A stretch of 64,000 bases of DNA from Gaiellasilicea sp963707575 (GTDB lineage Bacteria; Actinomycetota; Thermoleophilia; Gaiellales; Gaiellaceae): assembly GCA_963707575.1 (NCBI GenBank), contig OY970171.1, forward strand, positions 1 through 64,000, in the 5' to 3' direction. Positions 49,882 to 58,874 of the stretch are shown piece by piece. Both the position numbers and the translations under genes were made by a program. Each line of letters opens with the position of its first letter. Position 1 is the stretch's first letter. The notes below the pieces were generated by a model, which was given only the letters and a program-made list of their open reading frames with translations, was not told where the DNA came from and made no database searches.

Positions 49882-50599
49882 CGCAGTCATCAGCGACATT
49901 CACGCAAATCTGCACGCGCTCGAGGCGGTCCTGACGGCGATCGACGCAGAGGGAACGGACGAGATCTGGTGCCTCGGCGACACCGTCGGGTACGGCCCGC
50001 GGCCGAACGAGTGCGTCGCACTCGTCCGCGAGCGGACGTCGATCTGCCTCGCCGGCAACCACGACCTCGTCGTGCTCGGCAAGATCGACCGCTCGGCGTT
50101 CGCCGGGGAGGCCGCCGCGGCGGCGGACTGGACGCGGGTCGTGCTCGACGACGATTCGGCGGCCTTTCTCGCGGGTCTCGAGCCACGTGGGACGGCGCCG
50201 GGCGTCGAGCTCTTCCACGGCGGTGCCCGCGATCCGGTGTGGGAGTACGTCCTCGACGACGTGGCGGCGCTCGCAACGCTGGAAGCGACGAGCGCGCCGC
50301 TCGTGCTCGTCGGCCACAGCCACGTGGCGCTCGAGATCTCGGACGGCGGCAGGTTGCGAGGCGGTCAGGCGTCGGCCGGCACCGTGCTCGAGCTCGACGC
50401 CGAGCGGCGCATCCTCAACCCGGGTTCGGTCGGCCAGCCGCGTGACGGCGACCCCCGGGCGTCGTGGCTCGTGATTGACGCGGCGGCGCACCGGGCAACG
50501 TTTCGCCGTACCGACTATTCAATCGGGCGGACGCAGTCGGAGATGCGTGAGCGGGATCTCCCCGAGATCCTCTCGGAGCGGCTCGCGCACGGCGCCTGA
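49874..50599 (+). CDS. metallophosphoesterase (YfcE-like)
   Basis: A 241-residue calcineurin-type phosphoesterase. Metal ligands: SDIHANLHAL (DxH), CLGDTVGYGP (GD), LAGNHD (GNHD) and LVGHSHVAL (GHxH). It probably hydrolyses phosphodiesters such as cyclic nucleotides or phosphorylated small molecules. ATG 49874 starts the conserved RIAVISDIH strand. Confidence 0.92.
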   Translation: MRIAVISDIHANLHALEAVLTAIDAEGTDEIWCLGDTVGYGPRPNECVALVRERTSICLAGNHDLVVLGKIDRSAFAGEAAAAADWTRVVLDDDSAAFLAGLEPRGTAPGVELFHGGARDPVWEYVLDDVAALATLEATSAPLVLVGHSHVALEISDGGRLRGGQASAGTVLELDAERRILNPGSVGQPRDGDPRASWLVIDAAAHRATFRRTDYSIGRTQSEMRERDLPEILSERLAHGA

Positions 50600-50628
50600 A
50601 CCCGGACGACGAAACGAGGAGCGACGAC

Positions 50629-51117
50629 ATGGCAGAACTGACGAATCTGGAGACGAAGCTGGGCGAGGTGATCGGGCTCGCGATGGCGTCTCAGGTCACG
50701 ATCGAGCGCGTCGGGAAGCTGAACAAGGACCGGGCACTCGCGAAACAGCTGAAGACAATGCGCTCGGAGGCCGCGCAGGCCGAGAAGCAGGGCACGGCGC
50801 TCGCCTCCAGCTTCAACGGAAAGAAGAGCAAGATCCTCGGCGAGGCGCGCTCGGTGAAGAAGAAGGGCGGCGAGATGATGAAGGCCTATCTCGAGCGCGG
50901 CTCCGACGCGCTCGACGGCTTCGAGTTCATCACGATGGCCGAGGCGGGCGAGGTCGGGCACTGGCAGGTGCTGGAGCAGATGGCGAAGGACGCGAAGCAC
51001 GCGGGCGTCCGCGACCTCGTCAAGGTCCAGCTGCCGATCCAGAAGCGCCACCTGAAGGAGGCGATGGCGGCCAGCATGACGCTCGCCGCGAAGGAAGACC
51101 CGAACGCACCGGCCTAG
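50629..51117 (+). CDS. ferritin-like helical protein
   Basis: A 162-residue all-helical protein with GHWQVLEQMAKDAKHAGVRDLVKVQLPIQKRHLKEAM, where Glu and His residues are spaced as in ferritin-like four-helix bundles, but with too few ligands to call a di-iron site. A GAGGAG ribosome binding site precedes ATG 50629. Function unknown; stress protection is a guess. Confidence 0.7.
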   Translation: MAELTNLETKLGEVIGLAMASQVTIERVGKLNKDRALAKQLKTMRSEAAQAEKQGTALASSFNGKKSKILGEARSVKKKGGEMMKAYLERGSDALDGFEFITMAEAGEVGHWQVLEQMAKDAKHAGVRDLVKVQLPIQKRHLKEAMAASMTLAAKEDPNAPA

Positions 51118-51172
51118 GCGACCGGGGCTCGCGCTCGTTGCCGCCACGGTGGCGGCGGGCGCGGGCCTTCGC

Positions 51173-51805
51173 TTAGAGGGGGAGGACGGCCGCGACGGGG
51201 GAAGGCGCTGTGGTCGCCTTCGGCTCGGGCTGCTCAGCCTTGCCCTCGGAGCTGGCGAGGGTGATGCCCTCGCGGGCGAGCGCGACCTGGACTTCCTCGC
51301 GCGCCTTGTAGATGCGCCACTTGACCGTGGCCAGCGTGATCTCGAGCGAGTCCGCTATCTCGGTGTAGGAGAGGCCGACGACGTCGCGAAGCAGCAGCGC
51401 CATCTTCAAGTCGACGTTCAACGCCTCGACCGCCCGCCAGACGGCGTCGATCGCCTCCACACGCTCGAAGGGCGCGTCCACGACCTCGAGCGGCGGGATG
51501 TCCTCCAGGTTGACGACGGCGCGCGGCCGCCGCTCGAGCGCGCGCAGCTCGTCGAGCACGCGGTTCTTGGTCACCTGGAACAGCCACGTCGTGAAGCGAC
51601 AGCGCAGCGAGAAGCTCGGCAGGCCCTGGTAGACGCGGAGGAAGACTTCCTGTGTCAGGTCCTCCGCCAGCGAGCGGTCACCCACGAGCCGCAACACGTA
51701 GTTGAAGACCGGGAGCTCGTACGCGCGAACGATGAGCGAGAAGGCGCGCTCATCTCCTCGCTGAGCCTTCCGCAGGACGCCGAGATCAGGCTGAGGCAGC
51801 GACAA
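51173..51805 (-). CDS. ECF sigma factor (SigE-like)
   Basis: A 210-residue extracytoplasmic-function sigma factor. Region 2 is DERAFSLIVRAYELPVFNYVLRLVGDRSLAEDLTQEVFLRVYQ and region 4 is VEALNVDLKMALLLRDVVGLSYTEIADSLEITLATVKWRIYKAR. A short Pro/Ala-rich tail follows, with no anti-sigma gene beside it. It probably responds to envelope stress, with its regulator elsewhere. Confidence 0.92.
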   Translation of the reverse strand: MSLPQPDLGVLRKAQRGDERAFSLIVRAYELPVFNYVLRLVGDRSLAEDLTQEVFLRVYQGLPSFSLRCRFTTWLFQVTKNRVLDELRALERRPRAVVNLEDIPPLEVVDAPFERVEAIDAVWRAVEALNVDLKMALLLRDVVGLSYTEIADSLEITLATVKWRIYKAREEVQVALAREGITLASSEGKAEQPEPKATTAPSPVAAVLPL

Positions 51806-51848
51806 GTGGGCGTGAGTATAGCCGCGAAATCACGAAGTTCACAATGCT

Positions 51849-53336
51849 TTACTTTCCCGTGACAAGCGCTTCCCCGGTCATTTCGGCCGGAGGGTCGAGG
51901 CCCAGGAGCCGCAGGGCTGTGGGGGCTAGGTCGGCAAGGCCGCCCGGTTGCTTGAGCCTAAACCCTCGTGCAGTGAGGATCAGTGGAACCGGGTTGGTCG
52001 TGTGCGCCGTGTGGGGGCTGACCCCGTCCGCCGCGAGCAGCTGCTCCGCGTTGCCGTGGTCGGCGGTGACGAGGCAGATCCCGCCCGCGGCGAGCGTCGC
52101 GTCGAGCACGCGACCCAGGCATTCGTCGACCGCCTCGACCGCCGCCGTCGCCGCCGGGATCGACCCCGTGTGGCCGACCATGTCCGGGTTGGCGAAGTTG
52201 AGCACGGCGAAGCGGTAGCCGTCGCCGATCTCGGCGACGTAGCGCTCCGTCAGCTCGCGCGCGGACATCTCGGGCTTCAGGTCGTAGCTCGGCACGTCGC
52301 GCGGCGAGGGGACGAGGATCCGGGTCTCGCCCGGCCATTCCGTCTCGACGCCGCCGTTGAAGAAGTAGGTCACGTGTGCGTACTTCTCGGTCTCTGCCAT
52401 GTGCAGCTGCCGCACCTCTGCCGCGGCGAGCACTTCGGCCAGGGTCTGCTGCACCTTCTGCTCGGCGAAGGCGACCGAGGAGTCGAGATCGTCGCGATAG
52501 CGCGTCATCGTCGTCACGTCGATTCCGGCGCCGAGGAGCTTCTCCACGAGCTGACGTCCGCGGTCGGGGCGGAAGTTGAAGAAGATCACGGCGTCGCGCT
52601 GCGTCAGCCGCGGCGTGCCGGTGAGCACCACCGGCTGGATGAACTCGTCGGTGATCCCCTCCGCGTGGCTTGCTCGGACCGCAGCGACCGCGTCGTTTGC
52701 CCGCTGGCCCTCTCCGCCGACGATGGCGGCCAGCGCGCGCTCGGTTCGGTCCCAGCGCCCGTCGCGATCCATGGCGTAGTACCGGCCTACGACGGTCGAG
52801 ATCCGCTCGGCCGGCAGCTCGGCGAGATCGTCCGTCGATGCCGTCGGCGAGACGTCACGACCGTCGGTGAAGGCGTCGACCCAGGTGCGGTCCTCCATCC
52901 CGACCCGGCGCGAGAGCTCGAGCAGCGCCTGCAGGTGATCGATGTGCGAGTGCACGCCGCCGTGCGAGACGAGACCGAGCAGGTGGACGTCTCCGCCGCG
53001 CGCCCGCGCCCGCTCGAACGCGCCCAGGAGCGCAGCGTTGTCGGCGAACGAGCCGTCGCCGATCGCCCTGTTCACACGCTGGAGGTCCTGAAACAGAATC
53101 CGGCCCGACCCGATCGTCAGGTGGCCGACCTCGGAGTTCCCCATCTGGCCGGGAGGCAGGCCGACGGCCTCGCCCGAGGCATCCAGCTGCCCGTGTGGAT
53201 ATTGCTGCCAGAGGCCGTCGAAGACCGGGGTCCGGGCGAGCTCGACGGCGTTGCCGGGGCCGGCCGGCGCACAGCCCCAACCGTCGAGGATGACGAGCGC
53301 GACGAGCGGGACTACAGGGTCAGGGCTGCTCGACAA
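51849..53336 (-). CDS. gpmI: cofactor-independent phosphoglycerate mutase
   Basis: A 495-residue alkaline-phosphatase-superfamily enzyme interconverting 3- and 2-phosphoglycerate. LVILDGWGCAPAG at the N-terminus, the catalytic Ser in QMGNSEVGHL, VDAFTDGRD, and the metal-binding TADHGNAEQ near the C-terminus. It overlaps tpiA by 25 bases, extending the gap-pgk-tpiA operon. Length is as usual (about 500). Confidence 0.96.
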   Translation of the reverse strand: MSSSPDPVVPLVALVILDGWGCAPAGPGNAVELARTPVFDGLWQQYPHGQLDASGEAVGLPPGQMGNSEVGHLTIGSGRILFQDLQRVNRAIGDGSFADNAALLGAFERARARGGDVHLLGLVSHGGVHSHIDHLQALLELSRRVGMEDRTWVDAFTDGRDVSPTASTDDLAELPAERISTVVGRYYAMDRDGRWDRTERALAAIVGGEGQRANDAVAAVRASHAEGITDEFIQPVVLTGTPRLTQRDAVIFFNFRPDRGRQLVEKLLGAGIDVTTMTRYRDDLDSSVAFAEQKVQQTLAEVLAAAEVRQLHMAETEKYAHVTYFFNGGVETEWPGETRILVPSPRDVPSYDLKPEMSARELTERYVAEIGDGYRFAVLNFANPDMVGHTGSIPAATAAVEAVDECLGRVLDATLAAGGICLVTADHGNAEQLLAADGVSPHTAHTTNPVPLILTARGFRLKQPGGLADLAPTALRLLGLDPPAEMTGEALVTGK

Positions 53337-54004
53337 ATCGCGGCGAACGCATCGGGGTCGAGGGAGGCGCCGCCGACGAGCGCGCCGTCGATGCCCGGCT
53401 CTGCGAGCAGCACAGGCGCGTTGTCGGGCTTGACGGAGCCGCCGTAGAGCACCGGGCGGTCGAGGAGACCCTTGATGAACGCGTGCGCCTCACGCGCCTG
53501 CTCGGGTGTCGCGGTGTGGCCCGTGCCGATCGCCCAGACAGGCTCGTAGGCGAGCACGAGGTCGGGGTGCTCGCCGGCCGCGAATGCGATCGCCTCGACC
53601 TGGATCTTGAGCACGAGCTCCGTGTCGCCCGACTCACGCTGCTCGATCGTCTCGCCGACGCAGGCGATCACGCCGAGCCCCGCCTCGAGCGCGGCGCGCG
53701 CGCGGCGCGCGACCATCTCGTTCGTCTCGCCGAAGAGCCGTCGGCGCTCGGAGTGCCCGACGAGCGCGCCTCGCACCCCCAGCTCGACGAGCATCTGCGG
53801 CGACACCTCACCCGTGTAGGCACCCGTGGGCTCCCAGTGGACGTTCTGCGCGTACACGGTGCGGCCGCTCTCCACCGCCGCGGCGAGCGAGGCGAAGGGC
53901 GGGCAGACGATCACGTCGACGCCGTCCGGGGGCTCGAAGGCGGCGAGGAACTCCCGCGTCTCGACGGGGCCCTTGAACATCTTCCAGTTGCCGGCGATCA
54001 GCAT
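53312..54004 (-). CDS. tpiA: triosephosphate isomerase
   Basis: A 230-residue TIM barrel with AGNWKM (catalytic Lys region), VGHSERR (catalytic His) and YEPVWAIGTG (catalytic Glu). It interconverts dihydroxyacetone phosphate and glyceraldehyde-3-phosphate. It lies 3 bp after pgk and overlaps gpmI, in the standard glycolytic operon order. Confidence 0.96.
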   Translation of the reverse strand: MLIAGNWKMFKGPVETREFLAAFEPPDGVDVIVCPPFASLAAAVESGRTVYAQNVHWEPTGAYTGEVSPQMLVELGVRGALVGHSERRRLFGETNEMVARRARAALEAGLGVIACVGETIEQRESGDTELVLKIQVEAIAFAAGEHPDLVLAYEPVWAIGTGHTATPEQAREAHAFIKGLLDRPVLYGGSVKPDNAPVLLAEPGIDGALVGGASLDPDAFAAICRAALTL

Positions 54005-54007
54005 CGG

Positions 54008-55051
54008 TCAATTCTCCGGTATCGCCGCGACTCCGGGGAGCTCCTTGCCCTCGAGCAGCTCGAGCGCAGCGCCGCCGCCCGTCGAGACCCAGGAAATGCG
54101 CTCCTGGAGGCCGAGCTCGTTGACGGCCCGGACGGAGTCCCCGCCGCCCACGACCGTGAAGGCGTCCGCGTCGGCGATCGCCTGCGCAACGGCCTTCGTG
54201 CCGCCGGCGAACCGCTCCCACTCAAAGACACCCATCGGCCCGTTCCAGAAGACCGTGCCGGCACTGCGGATGTGGCCGGAGAAGAGCTCACGCGAGGCCT
54301 GGCCGATGTCGAGACCGAGCCAGCCCGAGGGCAACTCGTCGTAGGGAACCTCGCGCGCCTCGGCGTCCTCGGCAAAGGACGCCGCCGCAACCACGTCGAT
54401 CGGCAGCACGACGTCGAATGGGAGCGGGTTCTCCTCGCGCAGCTCCTCGGCCATCTTCCCGCCGACGAGCACGGTGTCGGCACGCCCGCCCAGGTGCTGA
54501 AGGACGCCGAGCTTGTCCTCCACCTTTGCCCCGCCGGTGACGAGCACGAAGGGCTGCTCGACGTCGCCGAGGAGCCGCCCGAGCAGCTCCAGCTCCCGTT
54601 CGAGCAGAAGCCCCGCGTAGGCGGGCAGCAGGTGCGCGACCGCCTCGGTGGAGCTGTGCGCGCGGTGGGCCGAGCCGAACGCGTCGTTCACGTAGAGGTC
54701 GCATCCCTGCGCGAGCTCGCGGGCGAAGCCCTCGTCGTTGCGCGTCTCGCCGGGGTTGAAGCGCGTGTTCTCGAGCACCTCGATCCGGCCGTCGGGCAGC
54801 AGCGACAGCAGGCGCTCGCGGACGGGCTCGATCCGGAGGGCTGGGTCCACGCCCTTGGGGCGGCCGAGGTGCGAGCAGACCCGGACGCGGGCGACGCCGC
54901 GCCCGAGCAGGTGCTCGAGCGTGGGGAGCGCCGCGCGGATGCGCGTGTCGTCGGCGACGCGGCCGTCCTCGAGCGGGACGTTCAGGTCGGCGCGGACGAG
55001 CGCGACCTTCCCCTCGACGTCCGCCTCGTCGACGGAGCGCGGCTTCCTCAG
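54008..55051 (-). CDS. pgk: phosphoglycerate kinase, probable CTG start
   Basis: About 347 residues. It starts with the family-typical SVDEADVEGKVALVRADLNVPLEDG, with SHLGRPKG, NTRFNPGETRND (substrate loop) and VSTGGGAALELLEGKELPG near the end; it makes ATP from 1,3-bisphosphoglycerate. No ATG, GTG or TTG sits at the right place. A CTG (55051-55049) overlaps the gap stop codon (CTGA), and the next in-frame GTG upstream (55084) lies inside gap. I favour CTG, less surely. Usual length is about 390, so it is somewhat short. Confidence 0.93.
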   Translation of the reverse strand: MRKPRSVDEADVEGKVALVRADLNVPLEDGRVADDTRIRAALPTLEHLLGRGVARVRVCSHLGRPKGVDPALRIEPVRERLLSLLPDGRIEVLENTRFNPGETRNDEGFARELAQGCDLYVNDAFGSAHRAHSSTEAVAHLLPAYAGLLLERELELLGRLLGDVEQPFVLVTGGAKVEDKLGVLQHLGGRADTVLVGGKMAEELREENPLPFDVVLPIDVVAAASFAEDAEAREVPYDELPSGWLGLDIGQASRELFSGHIRSAGTVFWNGPMGVFEWERFAGGTKAVAQAIADADAFTVVGGGDSVRAVNELGLQERISWVSTGGGAALELLEGKELPGVAAIPEN

Positions 55052-56046
55052 AGAACCTTTCCGATCAGGTCGACCAGCCGGCACGAATACCCCCACTCGT
55101 TGTCGTACCAGCCGAAGATCTTCACCAGCGAGCCGTTCACCATCGTCAGCTCGGTGTCGAAGATGCACGAGTACGGAGAGCGCTGGATGTCGGTGGAGAC
55201 GATCGGGTCCTCCATGTACTGCAGGTAGGCCTCGAGCGGCCCCGACGACGCGGCGGCGCGGAAGGCGCCCTTCACCTCGTCGACCGACGTCTCACGACCG
55301 ACGCGGCAGACGAGGTCGGTCACCGAGCCGGTCGGCACCGGCGCGCGCATGGACATCCCGTCGACCTTGCCCTTCAGGTCGGGGAGCACGAGCCCGATCG
55401 CCCGGGCGGCTCCGGTCGAGGTCGGGATCAGGTTGATCGCCGCCGCACGGGCCCGGCGGATGTCCTCGTGCGGCAGGTCGAGGATGCGCTGGTCGTTCGT
55501 GTACGCGTGGATCGTCGTCATGAAGCCCTGCTCGACGGTGAAGGAGTCGTGGAGCACCTTGGCCATCGGCGCGACGCAGTTCGTCGTGCACGACGCGTTC
55601 GAGACGATGTGGTGCGTGTCGGCGTCGTACTGGTCGTCGTTCACGCCCAGCACGAGCGTGAGGTCGGGGTCGGTGGCGGGCGCCGAGATCACGACCTTCT
55701 TCGCACCGGCGTCGAGGTGCTTCTGCGCACCCTCGCGCTTGGTGAAGAACCCCGTCGACTCGAGCACGACGTCGACGCCGAGGTCGCCCCAGGCGAGGTC
55801 CGCCGGCTCGCGCTCCGAGAGGAGCTTGATCTCCTGACCTGCGACATGGAGGACCCCGTCGGCGACCGAGACGTCGCCCTCGAGCGGCCCGAGATTCGAG
55901 TCGTACTTGAGCAGGTGCGCCATCGTCTGCGCATCGCCGAGGTCGTTCGCCGCCACGATCTCGAAGCCGGCCTTGCGGTCGAGCGCCGCTCGGAAGAAGT
56001 TGCGCCCGATGCGGCCGAAGCCGTTGATGCCCACGCGTGTCGCCAT
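55048..56046 (-). CDS. gap: glyceraldehyde-3-phosphate dehydrogenase
   Basis: A 332-residue GAPDH. NAD-binding GINGFGRIGRNFFRAAL, catalytic Cys in SNASCTTNCVAPMAKVL, and C-terminal WYDNEWGYSCRLVDLI. It oxidises glyceraldehyde-3-phosphate. First gene of the gap-pgk-tpiA-gpmI operon. ATG 56046 with GGGAGAG upstream. Confidence 0.97.
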   Translation of the reverse strand: MATRVGINGFGRIGRNFFRAALDRKAGFEIVAANDLGDAQTMAHLLKYDSNLGPLEGDVSVADGVLHVAGQEIKLLSEREPADLAWGDLGVDVVLESTGFFTKREGAQKHLDAGAKKVVISAPATDPDLTLVLGVNDDQYDADTHHIVSNASCTTNCVAPMAKVLHDSFTVEQGFMTTIHAYTNDQRILDLPHEDIRRARAAAINLIPTSTGAARAIGLVLPDLKGKVDGMSMRAPVPTGSVTDLVCRVGRETSVDEVKGAFRAAASSGPLEAYLQYMEDPIVSTDIQRSPYSCIFDTELTMVNGSLVKIFGWYDNEWGYSCRLVDLIGKVL

Positions 56047-56076
56047 TCGCTCTCCCTGTCGCTTTTGAGGCCGAGT

Positions 56077-57564
56077 CTAGGCGAGCGTTGCGAGCTTCGT
56101 CCCGAGGTAGCGGAGGTACGGGCCAGGATCGATCGGCCCGCCCACCACGCGCTCGAGCGTCTCCTTCGGCGTGAACTTGCGCCCGTGGCGATAGAGGTTC
56201 TGGACGAGCCAGCTCCGCAGCTCGCCGAACTCGCCTGCCTCGAACTGGGCATCGAGATCGGGAATCGCGGCGCCGACGCGCTCCCAGATCTGCGCCGAGA
56301 TGACGTTGCCGAGCGCGTAGGTGGCGAAGTAGCCGATGTGCCCGCCCGACCAGTGGACGTCCTGGAGCACGCCGAGTCGGTCGTTCGGAGGCTCGAGGCC
56401 GACGTACTCGCGCATGCGGGCGTTCCACGCGTCGGGCAGCTCCTCGAGCGCGACCGCGCCGGAGAGCAGCTCCTGCTCGAGCTCGAAGCGCAGGATCACA
56501 TGCAGGTTGTAGGTCGCCTCGTCCGCCTCGACCCTGATCAGCGAGGGCTCGACCCAGTTCACCGACCGGTACCAGTCCTCCAGCTCGACGTCGCGCAGCG
56601 CGTCGGGGAACTCCTCGCGCAGCCGCGGGTAGAAGAAGCGCCAGAACGGGAGGCTTCGGCCGACGAGGTTCTCCCAGAGCCGGCTCTGCGACTCGTGCAA
56701 CCCGAGCGAGGTCCCGCGCGCCAGCGGCGTCCGTTCGAGCGCGGCCGCGACGCCGTGCTCGTAGAGCCCGTGCCCGCACTCGTGCATCGACGCGAAGAGC
56801 CCGTCGAGGTTCGTCTCGTGGTAGCGCGTCGTGAGCCGGATGTCCTCGATCCCGAGCGAGCTCGCGAACGGGTGGACGGTCGGATCGAGCCGCCAGGAGT
56901 GGGAGTCGAATCCGAAGCGCTCGAGCACGGCCAGCTCGAAGCGCCGCTGGCCTTCGAGTGGATAGGGCCGGTCGCGAGCGGGCCGGTCGCCGTCGTGGGA
57001 GGCGCCGGCGACGAGCGGCACCTGCTCCGCCTTCAGCCGGTCGAACACGACCCGCACCTCGGCCGCCGTCATGCCGCGCTCGAAGTCGTCGAGCAGCACG
57101 TCGTACGGCTCGTCGTAGCCGTCGAAGCAGTCGACGTAGCGCCGCCGCAGGTCCAGGTTGGTGCGCAGGTGCGGCAGGAAGCGCGCGAAGTCCGATTCGG
57201 CCCGTGCCTCCGCCCACACGGGCAGCGCCAGCGACGCCGCCCTCGACATGTCCGCCCTGAGCTGCGCGGGCACCTGTCTCGACTTCTCCCAGTCCCGCCG
57301 CGTCACGCGGATCAGGCTCGCCTCGTCGGAGTCGTAGTCCTGAGCCTCCTCGAACGGCGCGAGCCGGTCGAGGAGCAGGCCGATCTCGTCCGAGACGAAC
57401 TGCTCGTGGGCGAGCCGGTCGAGCGTTGCGAGCTGCTCCGCCCGCACCGAGCCGCCGCCCTTGGGCATCTTCACCTGCTGGTCCCAGGAGAGCAGCGCGC
57501 GGGACTTCTGCAGGTCGTGGATCGCGCCCAGGCGCTCCTTCAACTCGGTGTAGTCCGTGTTCAC
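56077..57564 (-). CDS. M32 family metallocarboxypeptidase (thermostable carboxypeptidase Taq type)
   Basis: A 495-residue carboxypeptidase. The zinc site is MHECGHGLYEHG (HExxH), followed by ESQSRLWENLVGRS, with a third ligand in that helix. It trims C-terminal residues in the cytoplasm. GTG 57564 is chosen because TACGGT (57572-57577) ends 7 nt before it; the usual family start (NTDYTELKERLG) follows directly. It heads the run into the gap operon. Confidence 0.93.
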   Translation of the reverse strand: MNTDYTELKERLGAIHDLQKSRALLSWDQQVKMPKGGGSVRAEQLATLDRLAHEQFVSDEIGLLLDRLAPFEEAQDYDSDEASLIRVTRRDWEKSRQVPAQLRADMSRAASLALPVWAEARAESDFARFLPHLRTNLDLRRRYVDCFDGYDEPYDVLLDDFERGMTAAEVRVVFDRLKAEQVPLVAGASHDGDRPARDRPYPLEGQRRFELAVLERFGFDSHSWRLDPTVHPFASSLGIEDIRLTTRYHETNLDGLFASMHECGHGLYEHGVAAALERTPLARGTSLGLHESQSRLWENLVGRSLPFWRFFYPRLREEFPDALRDVELEDWYRSVNWVEPSLIRVEADEATYNLHVILRFELEQELLSGAVALEELPDAWNARMREYVGLEPPNDRLGVLQDVHWSGGHIGYFATYALGNVISAQIWERVGAAIPDLDAQFEAGEFGELRSWLVQNLYRHGRKFTPKETLERVVGGPIDPGPYLRYLGTKLATLA

Positions 57565-57577
57565 ACGCGCCACCGTA

Positions 57578-57959
57578 CAGCCCTCTCGACGCCCGCCGCG
57601 CGTTGCCGTGCTGGTCGACAAATCGGATCGTTCTCGTTTGTAACTCGGGTAACAAGAAGTGCCGCTTTTGGCGTACGCTTTTGACGGCGGGTCTGTGCTC
57701 GTCCGGAGGTGGATTCAGACCCCGTCTACCCCGGTTCGGAGCACGGTTCTGCGGAGGGGGAGGTCGTCCTCGGAGCTCCCCCTCCGGCCCGCCCTCTCGC
57801 TCCTGGCCGGCCGGCTCCCGGCGGGCGGAGCCCGCCTCCGCCGGCCTCGCGCGTCTGAGCGCACGCGGCTCTCCGGGTCTGTGCTTACGCACTATCCCCT
57901 CCGGCCGCGCACGCTCAGCCACGCGCCAGGAACGAGAAACGCGTCTCCACGTAGGCGAG
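57578..57959. other. gene-free, strongly structured intergenic stretch
   Basis: About 380 bp with no convincing gene. It contains a 10-bp hairpin (57753-57762 / 57776-57785), a 7-bp hairpin with a 3-base loop (57820-57836), and a 12-bp direct repeat CGGGTCTGTGCT at 57688-57699 and 57874-57885. It follows whiA on the minus strand and precedes the M32 promoter. It could hold a small RNA or the end of the whiA message; I match no known RNA family. Confidence 0.4.
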
Positions 57960-58874
57960 TTACTCGGCGAGGTCCTGGAGCTTACGGAGGCGCCGGTGCA
58001 CCGACGCCTTCGTGGCCGGGGGGTCGCACTTCGCGGCCAGCTCGCGCAGGGACAGCGTCGGGTGGCGCAACCGAAGGAGCGCGACCTCGTGCAGCCGCGC
58101 GGGCAGGCGCTCCAGCTTCCCTGACGACTGCAGCTGGCGCACCGCCGCGAGCTGCACCTGCGCGGCGCGGCTCGTCCGAACGAGGTTCGCGTGATCAGCG
58201 TTCGCCAGGCGGTTCGCCTCCGCGCGCGTCGCGGCGAGAACCGACCGCTCCTCGAACGCGAGCACCGCGTCCGAGGCGCCGGCCGCCGCGAGCAATGTCT
58301 CGATCGCATCCGCCCCCTTGGCGTAGGCGACCGCATGCCGGCCCCGGTCGAGCACCCCGACCGTGGCTCCGTCCGCCGCGGCGACGGCGCGCAGGAAGCC
58401 GGCGCCCTCGAGCGAGGTCGTGCGCAGCTCGAGATGCGGCGCCCGCGGGCCGGAAAGCGAGCCCCCGCCGAGCATCGCTCCGCGCAGGTACGCGCCGCGG
58501 CAACAGCTCCTGCCAACGACGCGCTTCGGCGGCCGCTCGAGCGGCGCATGGCGCGAGTCGAGCACTCCGGCCTCGACGAGCGTCGCGAGCGCCGCCTCCT
58601 CCCCGGGCACGTGCAGCTGATAGCGCGTGGCGCGGTCGAACGCCCGTCGGCGGTACGTCCGGATCTCGGAGCCGATCCCCAGCTCGCGCAGCAGGGAGAA
58701 GGCGCGGCGAGCGACGCCGGAGCTGACGAGGTCGAGGTGGAGCGCGATCCGTCCCCGGCCGAGCAGATGCACGCTCCCCGCGGAGTGGAAGAGGGCCGAG
58801 AGCTCCGCCAGCCGGCAGCAGCCGCGCTCGGGCGCGATCGACGCCAGCTCGTTGCGGAGCTCCTCAGAGAGCAC
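57960..58874 (-). CDS. whiA: sporulation/cell-division regulator WhiA
   Basis: A 304-residue WhiA. The N-terminal LAGLIDADG-like part (LSEELRNELASIAPERGCCRLAELSAL; GRSCCRGAYLRGAMLGGGSLSGP) is joined to a C-terminal helix-turn-helix (HEVALLRLRHPTLSLRELAAKCDPPATKASVHRRLRKL). It regulates cell division genes in actinobacteria. GTG 58874 overlaps the end of the methyltransferase gene by 11 bases. WhiA normally stands near gap, pgk and uvrC, as here. Confidence 0.95.
   Translation of the reverse strand: MLSEELRNELASIAPERGCCRLAELSALFHSAGSVHLLGRGRIALHLDLVSSGVARRAFSLLRELGIGSEIRTYRRRAFDRATRYQLHVPGEEAALATLVEAGVLDSRHAPLERPPKRVVGRSCCRGAYLRGAMLGGGSLSGPRAPHLELRTTSLEGAGFLRAVAAADGATVGVLDRGRHAVAYAKGADAIETLLAAAGASDAVLAFEERSVLAATRAEANRLANADHANLVRTSRAAQVQLAAVRQLQSSGKLERLPARLHEVALLRLRHPTLSLRELAAKCDPPATKASVHRRLRKLQDLAE

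Noticed and set aside
57690..57960. tmRNA or RNase P RNA in the gap after whiA
   Set aside because: A CTGAATCCACCTCC piece recalls a tmRNA 3' end on the minus strand, but the T-loop is wrong and no matching 5' end or RNase P core motif was found.
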